From Trichoplax adhaerens (taxonomy: Eukaryota > Placozoa > Uniplacotomia > Trichoplacea > Trichoplacidae), in the NCBI RefSeq assembly GCF_000150275.1, contig NW_002060962.1, positions 1,105,588-1,169,587 of the forward strand: a stretch of DNA of 64,000 bases. The letters run 5' to 3'. Below, piece after piece: positions 53,154 to 64,000 of the stretch (position 1 is the stretch's first letter; each line of letters starts with the position of its first letter). Both the position numbers and the translations under genes were made by a program. The notes under the pieces are model-generated. The model worked only from the letters and a program-made list of their open reading frames with translations. It did not search any database and was not told where the DNA came from.

Positions 53154-54273
53154 CTAGTTTTCGGTGCTGACACCATATTTTTCTTTCATACGATCAAGCT
53201 CTGATCTCTTCTTCTCTTTATCCATTTTAGTGAAGGCCTTATTAGACTGATAATATAGAACGACCAAGTAACGATTACAAACGTTAAAGCCTGATAAATG
53301 TTCACATGCGTTCTTGGCATCAAAGATGTCTTCATAAACTACGAAAGCGGTACCTTTCGTATCGGCATTCGTTCCTCTAATAAATCAAATATACAGTTCA
53401 GTGTAAGATAGCAAAAAACTAGATTACTATACCAAGTGTTAGCAATATATTTATGGTAGTACAAGAAGAAATGAGTAACAATTATCTAGCAACAACTAAT
53501 TACAGTATTATCAATCGAACAATTGCCAGGCATAAAATTGATCCAATAGAAGTCAAACATGAATTTTAACCAACTAATTCACAAATAAGAACTTTATCTG
53601 ACACATTGAGCATATATATATATAAAAATGCACGTACTACAGACTATCGTACGTATCGCTGACTCGGTGTGTCGGATAAAATTCCGATCGTATATCCAAT
53701 ATCATTTAGCGTATTTAGAATATAATACGAGTATACAAACTGCTCACAGTCGGATTTGTCGAATAGCTCCGTATTTGCCAAAAATGTCGTACAATTCTTC
53801 GCCAGTAATTTTATACGGTAAATTTCTGACGTACAGGATTCGATTGACTTCAGGTGGTAGTCGTATCTAATACGTATAAGAAAAACATGGAGTTAAACTT
53901 GTTATTTCAAAGTTGTAGATTAAGTTGGTTGAATGGATGGATCGTTCCATTTTGCTATGGACTAATAGTAGACTGAACTGAATTCTGATGTGCGGAAGTG
54001 AGTTATCAATGATGCGATATTGAAGATTTGAAGTTTTGACGTTTACGCAGTGTAGTAAAAAGCTGCACGATCATGGCCAACATTGATTGGATTTGATCCA
54101 AGAGATCAACTCCGCAATTGGGCATGGACAAGCCGTTACTATTTTTCGGTCATTATTCATCATTCCTAACGAACTTTCCAAGTACTTTATGAACTCTAGA
54201 CTGATTATTCATGAAAGGAAGATTGTTAATGTAGTAGAATTCAACTTACATTGGAACGCTTTTGCATCGCCAT
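53154..54273 (-). CDS. SF3B6: Splicing factor 3B subunit 6 (p14)
   Basis: Three exons: 54250-54273, 53748-53866, 53154-53376 (121 aa; human protein 125). A single RRM protein of the U2 snRNP SF3b complex that contacts the branch-point adenosine and binds SF3B1. Start MAMQKRSN matches the family start. RNP2 is [12 protein letters not shown] with the branch-adenosine-contacting Tyr, RNP1 is [10 protein letters not shown]. Then come [27 protein letters not shown] and the helical tail [13 protein letters not shown]. The gene faces HMGCL head-to-head with 1.2 kb between start codons. No anomaly. Confidence 0.95.
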
Positions 54274-54339
54274 GATCACACTTGGGAGTTTTTCTGACCA
54301 CTGACGAGCAACCCTTACGCTGATGGCAGTAGTTACCAC

Positions 54340-54930
54340 CACACGACAGCACAGTACTGTACAGTAGAGTGCGATAGTAGTGTATGAAGCACTACCGGGA
54401 AGAAAGTGACCGAACTTTTTCTGCGCGTTTGTCTTGCTCAAAGGTAGTACAGAAACTGAAAACAGAGCTGCTGATTGCATACAGTACAGTAAAAGTCTGG
54501 CCAATGCTGTACTATACACTAGTGTACAGTACAGTAGAATGTAAAGGATGCTGCATTAGTAAGTACAGTACTGTGCTGTACAGTACTTTGCGCAGCATCA
54601 TTACCGTACTGTACAGTGTAGACTGTAATACTGTACTGTACAGTACTGTGTACTGTACTGTACTTTGTCCGATACTGTACTGGTATGTACAGTGTATACG
54701 CATGCGTGGTACTGTACAGTACTGTACTGTAAGTCGTGGGAAGACTACTGTACTGTACTGTACTTTGTCTGATACTGTATTGGTATGTACAGTACAGTAC
54801 AGTACAGTACAGTACAGTACAGTACAGCACTGTACAGTGTACTGTAGAATGTGTCTCGTTTCCATTCTACAGTACTGTACTGTACTGTACTGTGTGTACC
54901 GTACAGTGTACGTGCGTGCACCTGCAAGGT
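54340..54930. repeat. Palindromic TACTGTACAGTA array in divergent promoter
   Basis: Dense array built from TACTG/TACAG, including an uninterrupted GTACAGTACAGTACAGTACA run near 54786-54830 and TACTGTACTGTACTGTACTG near 54875. Interspersed with short unique spacers. Same family as the arrays at 39.6, 41.3-42.1 and 46.8-47.1 kb. Open frames through it are compositional artefacts. Confidence 0.9.
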
Positions 54931-55184
54931 GAACCAACCTTATTCACCGTAATCATCTGTCAGGGCATACGCATGCGTGGTCGGCAGCCGCAGTAGGAAG
55001 ATTGACGTAACTCGGAAAAAGTCTTTAGACAGTAGTACCTAACTTTTATTGCGTTGGTGCAACGTCTTACTCTTTGAATAATCGCATGAAATTGGAGATA
55101 CAGACTCCTAGAATACAGTAGTGTATCATTCTTTAAGCTAATTACGCTGAGTATCTGAGTAATCGGGGTTATTACCGTATTGCT

Positions 55185-55345
55185 GGGCCTACTGTACACT
55201 GTACAGTACTGTAGTCTGTAATCTATAGTACTGAGTACAGTACAGTACTGCGTTGAGAGCGACCAGACTACAGTACTATGCACCGTACAGCACAGTCGTA
55301 GTACTGTATGCAGACTGTACTGTACACTGTACAGTGTACCAGTGT
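55185..55345. repeat. Second TACTGTAC cluster in divergent promoter
   Basis: Shorter cluster with TACTGTACACTGTACAGTAC and GTACTGTATGCAGACTGTAC words, HMGCL-proximal. It is followed by a copy of the ACCTGCAAGGTGAACCA word that also follows the first array. Confidence 0.8.
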
Positions 55346-55513
55346 ACCTGCAAGGTGAACCACCGTAATCATTTGTCAACATGCAGTAAGTAGTTCCGCT
55401 ACTGCAGCAGTAGAGGGACGTAGGCAAGCAAAACTTGCAGTGCAGAACATTTCCTTTCTTCCTTAATCTTTCACTTGAAAATATTATTATTCATCGGTTG
55501 TTGAGATAGCCAA

Positions 55514-58500
55514 ATGAATAGCAGATACTTATTGAAGAATCAGAGGATACGATCAGGCATTTGGAAGTGGATGAACAACAATGATACTTCCGTTCTTTGC
55601 AAGCGTACTCTCGCAAGTTATGAAAGTTCGGCAAGCAACTCAAAGGTAATGATGAAAATGACATCAACAAGTATGCGTTACCATAAGTGATCTAAGCAGC
55701 GAAATGGCATGCGTTAAAATGGAAAATTCCTACCCTTTGAACAGCATATAGATAATGCAGTATATCATTGACGTTTGGAAAGCAAATTATCGTTCGCCGC
55801 TTCAATAGAATTGATCTAGTTTATATAACTCAGCTTGCAACAGTTGTCCAAACTGCGGTACGAATTATATGATTATTATACTGTACAGAGTACAGTACTG
55901 TGCTGATCACTATCAATCACCATACCCTTCGGGGAAGATGGAATTATAGGAAAGAAAGCCTACTTTGCGAGTAATTTGCTTCAGTCATAACTCATGACCA
56001 TCCAAATTAATGACATACTTAGTAGGGTTTTCCACACTGGCCATAGAATGATTGCCACTGTATTTTCGTTATACTGGATAGAATTATATCTGATTATGGT
56101 GCAATTGAAGTTATTAGCATACGGTACAACAATTTTTGAATGACATTGACTAGATACAGTATGCACTCGATTACAATAAAGTACTTATAACGTATCATGA
56201 AACATAGTCTACTCTAGCATTAGTTAACATTCTACTGAATTGATAGGACATTAAAGTAATTACTAATTTCATATTTTTTTTATATTACGGTGTAATTATC
56301 ACTCTAATAACAGTCCTCTGGCATGCCGGAATATGTCAAAATTGTTGAGGTTGGTCCGCGTGATGGATTACAAAATATAAAGGTAATATGACATCAAAAA
56401 CTTATTGGATCAGAAGTGAATTGGCTTTACAATGTTTTTCTGTTTATTAATTATAAAATGAGTCAAGTTTATACTATACGCTATGTCACAAAACTATTCG
56501 TATTTCACATAGTATTTGAGTCAGCCTTTTCTCAGCATAAGAGTACTTGTAAGTTTATTTGCTTCCTGGGTAGAATGTTTTATCAACTACAGTATTTATT
56601 ATCACCATGAATTTAAAGTAATGCTTATTAAATTATTCAATGACTTCTCTCGAACTGGAATGATCTAATCGATTGTGTCGGTAATATTATAGACATTTGT
56701 TCCAACCGATGTGAAGATCGAATTAATTAATCGTTTATCAAATACAGGATTACCTGTTGTAGAAGTTACTAGCTTTGTCTCTCCGAAATGGGTACCACAG
56801 GTGACCGATATTGCTTAATTAACTGTTTTATCGACGGTATAACTATAAAGTATATCACGTAGGCACAAATGAATTATCTGATTCTTATTATGGATATACT
56901 GTATATTATAAAGTATTAAGTTGTCTCTGTCTATACCGTACAGCTTTTTACCTCATTGACTGATTAAGATTTCAATTTTGTTTGACGTACTTGCAAATAG
57001 TTAAATATTATATTTGTTGTTACAGATGGCTGATAATGCTGATGTACTGAAAGGTATTGACAAAAATCCAAACGTATCTTACCCAGTTTTAACCCCAAAT
57101 TTGAAAGGATTTTCTTCAGCGGTAAGTTTAAGAAGGACAGTATCGTCTGAGTGCTTACAAACTAAATCAAATAATATAAACGTGCTATTTAATTCTCTAT
57201 TCCGTATTAGTCAGTATATGCTATGATACTGCTTATAAAACAAGTCTATTAAGTTGAGTTATAATCAAATTCATTACCTTGTCGTACTTAACATATCCAC
57301 AATTGTGGTTAGTAAGAATAATTTAGTGCTGTACCATTAAAGTTTCCAGTTACACCTATATGTAACCTGGAATCACTAAATAGCTTGGATTGATTATAAT
57401 TTGATTAAAAATTAGATGGAAGCTGGTGCAAAAGAAGTTGCAATATTTGGCGCGGTGTCAGAAACTTTTACAAAGTAGGTAGCAATTCTACTAAAATCAT
57501 ATTCCAAATGATACTTATTACAAAGTTATTCATCAACATTATAATAGCGTAATTGCGTAGATTTATAGTTAGTAATTACATGCTGTTACAACAGTGTACT
57601 ACAATCCATGCAGCGTTGCACAAGACTAGTACAAGAAATTCTAGTATATTATGATGAAGCATTCTTAATTATGACGGGGACTATAGTAGGTGGTTATGCC
57701 ATCACATTTTTTATAAAAGCATAACATACAACTTCGGATATCAAATTTATATTAGACGCGCCACTTTTCATCTTGTACGATAGCAGATGATGCAAAAACT
57801 TTGTCTTAGTTCATTGCATTGGAATGATATGAAACAGTCCTGTGTTATGGTCTTTCAATCTCCAAATCATATATAAAAATTTTTCTACACTAGGAAGAAT
57901 GTCAACGCTACTATTAAGGACAGTCTCGAAAGTTTTAACAGCCTTTGTGATGAAGCAAAGAAATTAAACATCAAAATTAGAGGGTAAATTCGTAATCAAG
58001 ATATCAATCATTTTGATTACCCTGATAAGCTTACATCAAGAATAAAAGTCCATTCAAAGTTGAAAATGTTAGCAATCAATGCCCATTGCATTTTGTTCAA
58101 TACTAGCTATATTTCGTGCGTCCTTGGATGCCCGTATGAAGGGAAAATTGAACCGACAGCAGTAGCAAATGTTAGATATACTTATATGAAAAAATCTAAG
58201 TAGCCGAATGTAGATATTCTTAAATGAATATTTTATTCCGTTAGCTGAATTAAAAACAGCGTTTCCATCGTTAATTTAGGTTGCCAAACAATTGATTGAT
58301 ATGGGCTGTTATGAAATTTCTCTCGGCGATACCATCGGAGTTGGTACACCGGGTAAAAATTGCAAATGTGGAATTTTTTTAGTACCATATCACGCAAAAT
58401 AGTAGTATAAACCAATTTTTTGGACCCTTTAGGTTCTATGGCAGCAATGCTGAAAGAAGTGACGAAAGTTGTACCAGCATCTAAGTTAGCCGTACATTGC

Positions 58501-59117
58501 CACGATACATATGGACAAGCTTTAGCTAACATTTTAACAGCTATTCAGGTATGAATACTAAAAGAATAAAATTCTTTGCAAAGCAATATATCCATCAAAT
58601 TTTACAGTATACAGAATGTGTAAAGCAGCCGTCATTGTTTACGTTGTTATTTGCTACGTTTGAATTTACAACGGTAAAATTACTGAACTTGTATGAATGT
58701 TCTTAAGCAGTAATTTCAGAATCTAAATTTCGATTTTAGATGGGAGTATCAGTCGTAGATGCGTCAGTAGCAGGATTAGGTGGCTGTCCTTACGCTAAGG
58801 GCGCTTCGGGTAACGTTGCAACCGAAGATGTGGTTTACATGCTAAATGGATTAAATATAAAAACGGTAAGTAAGCATAAATAGCTCAGCTAATGTAGCTA
58901 AACTAGCAAAGCTAGTATCAATTTAGAGTATGGGCAATGATTGATTGAGAATGCACGTTATGATGTCATTTGAAAATGAAAATATCGTAATAACTTTGAA
59001 TTTACACAATTTCAGGGTGTAGATTTGAATAGCGTAATAGACTCCGCCAAATTTATTACAGATTTTATTGGAATGCGACCAGAATCGAAAGTGACAAGAG
59101 CAATAGCTAAATTATAA
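55514..59117 (+). CDS. HMGCL: Hydroxymethylglutaryl-CoA lyase
   Basis: Eleven exons: 55514-55645, 56314-56382, 56693-56800, 57026-57121, 57416-57474, 57894-57983, 58107-58170, 58280-58352, 58433-58548, 58740-58865, 59016-59117 (344 aa; human 325). Cleaves HMG-CoA to acetyl-CoA and acetoacetate in ketone-body formation and leucine breakdown. The TIM-barrel enzyme is complete: [11 protein letters not shown] with the catalytic Arg-Asp, [59 protein letters not shown] with the metal-binding His pair, and [16 protein letters not shown] with the catalytic Cys. Exon 1 ([20 protein letters not shown]...) is basic with no acidic residue among its first 23 and joins in phase 0; it looks like a mitochondrial presequence. 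The protein ends AKL, a peroxisomal PTS1-type tripeptide. Confidence 0.94.
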
Positions 59118-59515
59118 TATAAATCACGTTTGAAAAAGCCAATCGGATAGATAGAGTGCTTTGAATGAATTATCAATTTGTTGCATTTAATATCCTCTAT
59201 TTTGCATACAGTTTGTAATGTCTTTGCCGACTCGAAACCTTACCATACTAGATAATCATATTAAGCTTTGTGATTGGCTTATCAAAATCTTGCTTACAAT
59301 AAGCAAGTAACGATAAATTAATTTTACGAATGAGCCATTCATAAGTTGTTAAATTCCAAAAGACTGATGATTGAAAACCTCAGCCAATTGGCCAAACTAA
59401 TTAGTTTGTTGAATTATACCAGATTTTGCCCATGGACAATCGGTTGAATAAATATATCAATAAAAATTTTAGAATAGTAATTTATAGAACGTCTTGCTAG
59501 TTGCGTGACCACCAT
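59118..59515. other. Convergent 3' region HMGCL / glutaminase
   Basis: 398 bp between the two stop codons of tail-to-tail genes. AATAAA signals on the plus strand at 59447-59452 and 59459-59464 could end the HMGCL transcript; if used, it would stop about 50 bp before the glutaminase stop codon. Confidence 0.5.
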
Positions 59516-62500
59516 TTAGGATGTAGGCTTTTTTTTAAGTTCTCTTTCTAATTCGGAATAGTGTTTCAGTAAAGCCACAACATGATGATTTCCCGATTTT
59601 TCAGCATCATCTATGGGAATATTCCCCCACCTAACGAGAAAGTTTTCATTGTAACGAAACAGCCTCCTCAGTACAATAAGCTATCCATAAATATAAAGTA
59701 TATTATTATACAATACACACTACAATACTATAAAAATTGGCATTACCTGTCCTTTGGATTAGGATTAACTTTGCACACACTAAGGAGGTATTTAACGACA
59801 TTGTAATGACCTACGTAATCAATTAATTTTGACAGCATGAAATTGGACATGTTTGTCTACAGTATCGTAGAGTTAACATAGAGAAATTGTTATCACCTTC
59901 AGCCGCTGCAACGTGTAAGGCTGTTCGCTGATCATAGTCAATCGCTTCCATATCACCGCATTGGCAATATCTATCATTTAATAATTATAGTATCATAACC
60001 AAAATGATTGATTGAACGACTGGAAGTTAACTCGATTGTTAATGCGCTACGTACCTTTTCAGAGCAGATAAATCGCCACTTGCTGCAGCAGTAAATATTC
60101 TACTGTATTTTAATCCATATACATATTCTGCAGACAATCTCGGATCATTTTTTTCTATGTTTATAAGGCTATCGTAATAATGGAAGTTGAATTCTTCCAC
60201 TAATCTCTGTAGAATGGAAGAAATTATCTACATTGCTCTTTAACGCTATGAGATAAGATTAACAACATTTGACTATACCTTACAAAATTTGACTCCACGA
60301 ACACTATTACTATGATTGTCCAGTAAGGGCGACCAAGTGCAAATTCCCATTACGTTAGGAATAATAATGAATATACCGCCACTAATTCCTGATTTTGCTG
60401 GTAAACCAACCTACAGCAGATGAAAAATTTTATGCAAAACTTCCTATTTAGATTAGTTCTATCAAGAGTGCCTTTAGATCTTAGTTCATATCGAAATTGT
60501 ATGCACCTCAAATGCAAATCGTCCCGTATAGTCCGACATTCCACAAGAATTCATGACTGATAAGGTATCTCTTACAGCCGTTTCATTAAACACCTAGAGA
60601 GGGCAAATTTTATAAGATCAATAGCTACATAAGATACACAGTATAAACGGTAGATATTGTAAAGATTAAAAATAATTTAATTACTACCCTCTGTTCAGTA
60701 GTAGGACAAATTCCTCCATTAGCTAGAGTTGCAGCAATTACTGAAGCGGATTCGCACGTTACTTCAACTGAACAAAGTTGAAAGTACAGATCTAATACTT
60801 CGTTTAATACTGTATCCGGAGGAAAAGCCTAACAACATTTAATTCCGAATGGTTGCTTGACTAAACCAGTATAAAATTTATTTTATTTGGCTAATAATAT
60901 TAAAATTACAGAAAATTGCCATATACCTTCTTTCCAAACATATGATAAGCTAGTGCATAGTTTCGATGCCCGGTTTCCTTTTCGGACAGGAAACTGAAAT
61001 TTCGTATATTATATTATTGTTTAAGAATGAATGTCATGCGCAAGATCATACGTCCCGACATAAATTTAACTTAAAGTAGGAATCGACATTGGATCTTGTA
61101 TACCCTAATACAATTCCTGCTTACGTCGGTAAATCAAATCCTATATGCTCATTTCCAGCTGCTTGCTTGTATCGGTCTCTGACCTACCAGATATGAAAAC
61201 AATATATTAAAATTTTTGTTAGTTTTATCAACTTAATGACATATGATAGACATTATATACTATGTTTATACAAAATGTAGCGTACGTGTGTAAATCTGTC
61301 AGCAGGTGGCATATTGGGCTAATCGAAGAAGAGGTGAAAGAGTGTTATTCGTATAATTTACTAATTTAAAATTATGATTGCGATTTTTACTATTATTATT
61401 TATACGGATAGCTCAAAGACTATAAATTGTTACCTTCATTAATGCACATCCCATTATGCCACCTTGATTTATCAAAGCATTATACGGTTTACCTACCAGA
61501 AATTGATATTAAATATTTAATTAAATACAGTAGAAGATGTGATAAATTTGCTTTAAGAGCAAAGGAGCTGCAATAAAGAGGAGCAATTTACATGTACGCT
61601 TGATGCAAACAATACAACTTACTAGTAAAGTTAAGAAATGACACATTCAGATGTGGGTTAAGTAATTTAACCGCAATGAACTTCTACACATACCCAGAAG
61701 TCTTTCATTGTGAGTTATTAATGAAACAAAGGTAAAATATAACATTGGCTACTACAATATAGGATGATCCAAAACAGACTGAATATCTACTATTTTATTA
61801 AGTTCTACTTGTATGCAAAATGCAAGAAGAGTGCATCTTATGATCCCATATCTTACTATTTAGTAACTATAACGTGCAGTTTACTTTGCGTACCTTCTAA
61901 ATTCATGCTCATATCATGATATCTTCGACCGCTAGGTTCCTGGCCAATAAATTTATGTACCTGTTGTAAGAAACTAATATTACTGTCTTAAAGTGTTACA
62001 GTAAGTAACTGTCTTTGAATATATTGTATATCATATACGAAATACATTTAGTGTGTATTTATAAACGTAATTTATACCACATCTCCTCCACGCTCATCTA
62101 ATATCATTGCATAATTAACACATTTACAGCATGATTGAAGACACCATTTATCTTTGCAATCACCAATGGAAAACCTAAATCAATTTTTACAAGAGGCCTT
62201 ATTTAAGAATTAAGATGAGATCTTACAGTAGTATTTGTTGACTTTATCATACAAGTATATATTTAAATTTTTAGTTAACGTAACAGGCATATTTCTTGTA
62301 AGAAATCTTTCGCTATTTATCTTAAGAAAAAGCATATTAGCTACAAAGTCATACTTCATTTAAAAAGATCTTAATGTTGACACTGTATATGAAATCTTGG
62401 TGATTACTAGAGGTAATGAAGAGACACACTAGGTTTGATGCAGGCATACTATGTATAGTTAAAATTTTATGTTACTAGTACCTTTGGCCATCTACAGTAC

Positions 62501-63832
62501 AGACTGCAACACCCCACTTATCAGGTGATAATCGTTCGAGTTGAGGAATGTAATCAGAAAGCTGAAATAGAGAAAAATAAATTATTCGAGTGAAGGTGTA
62601 ATTATCATAAGCAGCCAAGTTTCTATTCTATTTTCGATGATATAGCATTTACAGCATTCCTACCTGACCATCATTTATTAATTTCGCTTCATGATAGAAA
62701 TCTTTTAATGTAGAAGTAAATACTTGAAAATCAGGAATGACAAAGTCGCCTTGCAATGCGCGTCGGAGCAAGAATGTGCATTTATTAATGCATCTATGAT
62801 TGATTAATAGTAAATACAAATTCGTAGAGTATCACTCAAAATAGAACAACACGATATTCTAATTTGATAACGTATTAAAGCCACAGTATATTATATATTT
62901 GAGTAGCAATAATCATTATATTACATTGAGATCTACTTTTGCATAAATGACTGGTTCATTTAGAAAAAGCATAATAAAGATTACTTGGAGTGAAAAAATT
63001 TATGAAATATTTTAATTCTTCACTACCAATTTAAATTAGCGATCCAGTGTAACAAATACGGGATACATCCATTATAATGCAGTATCTACTGCAATGTATA
63101 TATTTATTTCTGTTCTCTAGATAATTTTCACTTGCACTGTAATACTCGTATGAATATTGAAAGCACAGTAACTACATAATATCGTCCAGAAATCCTACGT
63201 ACACTAATACTCCATACTTTTGCACATTCTGTTTCAAAGCTAAACACTACGAAACTGCAGGGTATACTTATGTCTTCCTTTCCATGTTACAGTAAAACAA
63301 AGATATTATATTATTATCATTAAGTTAGAATTACGAAATCACATGTGCTCGATCCACAACATTTAATGATTTTGATGCTTGATTGAGATCATGCATTTTT
63401 ATATAAAGTTAAAAATTATGTCGTCGCGAAGGATTTTTCACAGTCATTATATTTGATACTATCTCGCTCTGCATTCACAATGTCTAGAAAGGTGAATTTT
63501 TATTCTGGCTATAAAATTTATCAAATTATTACCTCATACGAGCATTAACATTATTGATAATAACACTGATTATTGTGAAATCAAATAGCAGAATCGATGA
63601 ATTCTGTAATACCTGAGCTTCAAATTCTCAAATTAAATATTTACATTTATTGATATGCTTGCTTAAGATGAAATTTCAATTATCTTGCTAGGTAATTTAT
63701 TCGGTATTCTTACTTTTTGAATGTCTCTATGTTTATAAACCCAGTACGATCTTCTGCCAAGTATGATTTCAGTGCTTTGATTACAGGTAGTAGGCGCTGA
63801 TCATTTTCTCGTAATCCGCATTCCTTTATAAT
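59516..63832 (-). CDS. Glutaminase with C-terminal ankyrin repeats, 5' partial
   Basis: Fifteen exons: 63714-63832, 62664-62793, 62482-62561, 62078-62174, 61894-61960, 61434-61492, 61125-61183, 60927-60993, 60688-60828, 60507-60593, 60279-60410, 60055-60206, 59897-59970, 59747-59810, 59516-59630 (480 codons up to the stop); the 5' end lies off the window. Glutaminase (GLS/GLS2 family) hydrolyses glutamine to glutamate, in mitochondria in animals. Present: EF-hand-like helical region, [25 protein letters not shown] (Tyr249 equivalent), [14 protein letters not shown] with the SxxK pair, [11 protein letters not shown] (Glu381, Asn388), [17 protein letters not shown] (Tyr414), VGLPAKSG, then ankyrin repeats ([20 protein letters not shown]). 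Odd: GMSDYTG replaces GMYDFSG, so the Tyr466 position is Ser, and the usual NPMVNAGAI is NALINQGGI. Frame is intact throughout, so this is a divergent paralogue, not a pseudogene. Confidence 0.92.
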
Positions 63833-64000
63833 CTGAAGCCATAGACACAATAATTGATCACATGTTTATAATAACTACGCCTATGTAATGATTGATTTTT
63901 CATTGATCTTTTACGAATACAATCACTGCGGGTTTCAGTATATTACTTATTGCAGGATTTAAGAACAAAACCTTTACATTACTTTAGTGATTAATAACGG
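63833..64000. other. Right edge, inside glutaminase gene
   Basis: Sequence upstream of the first visible glutaminase exon, expected to be intron because that exon starts in phase 0 after a CTTCAG acceptor. No further exon recognised before the edge. Confidence 0.6.

Larger units (their letters stand above)
54274..55513. promoter_or_regulatory. Divergent intergenic region, SF3B6 / HMGCL
   Basis: 1.24 kb between two divergent start codons, so both promoters should lie here. About 750 bp of it is TACTGTAC-type repeat (54340-54930 and 55185-55345). The word TACGCATGCGTGG occurs twice (about 54696 and 54967), again an NRF1-like GCATGCG core. A GAACCACCGTAATCAT / GAACCAACCTTATTCACCGTAATCATCTGTC pair near 54929 and 55355 shows that part of the region is duplicated, each after a ACCTGCAAGGT word. 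Confidence 0.5.

Noticed and set aside
54241-55427. Open frames up to 182 codons across the SF3B6/HMGCL promoter
   Set aside because: Same low-complexity repeat artefact; the real coding part here is only the 8-codon SF3B6 start exon at 54250-54273.
56323-56325. ATG at 56323 as the HMGCL start codon
   Set aside because: It lies three codons inside an exon preceded by a good acceptor (AATAACAG), and an upstream exon with a basic presequence joins in frame, so the true start is placed at 55514.
1-64000. Possible prokaryotic operon, phage, CRISPR array or intact transposon
   Set aside because: Genes are intron-split with GT-AG junctions and animal families; no spaced direct repeats of CRISPR type, no transposase or integrase frames seen.

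Overview
This is an AT-rich nuclear window from an animal genome. Most genes are split into short exons (7 to 564 bp) with GT-AG introns, and the recognisable families are metazoan: NKAIN, TPD52, ankyrin-tailed glutaminase, ribophorin II, SF3b p14 and SLC35F. High AT content, compact introns and animal-type genes that are not particularly bilaterian suggest an early-branching animal; a placozoan would fit. That placement is inference and no species is claimed. All gene models were spliced by hand from the sequence. Reading frame is kept across every junction given, and the encoded proteins match known families from memory; no database search was run.

Layout: (1) 3.3-26.9 kb holds four tandem minus-strand genes for SLC35F-type ten-helix transporters. 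The first three are near-identical in architecture (397 aa each, all exons the same length). The fourth is older, with a shorter C-terminus. Between copies 1 and 2 lies a satellite-like array with a 178-bp period. (2) 31.1-33.3 kb (+): a TPD52-like coiled-coil protein. (3) 34.8-39.1 kb (-): ribophorin II, about 631 aa, apparently complete. (4) 42.2-45.9 kb (+): nicotinate phosphoribosyltransferase, 544 aa, complete. (5) 46.9-50.1 kb (-): pieces of one or more genes that I do not recognise. (6) 50.1-51.5 kb (+): an NKAIN (Na,K-ATPase interacting) gene lacking its first exon. (7) 53.2-54.3 kb (-): SF3B6/p14, 121 aa. (8) 55.5-59.1 kb (+): HMG-CoA lyase, 344 aa, with a mitochondrial presequence and a C-terminal AKL. 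(9) 59.5-63.8 kb (-): the C-terminal 480 residues of a glutaminase with ankyrin repeats; its 5' end lies beyond the right edge.

The genes do not form a pathway; they are a typical set of neighbouring housekeeping genes, several head-to-head. The most striking non-coding feature is a family of arrays made almost entirely of the self-complementary word TACTGTACAGTA. They sit in both clearly divergent intergenic regions (RPN2/NAPRT and SF3B6/HMGCL) and at the NAPRT 3' side. No RNA genes, CRISPR arrays, recognisable transposase or prokaryotic features were seen.
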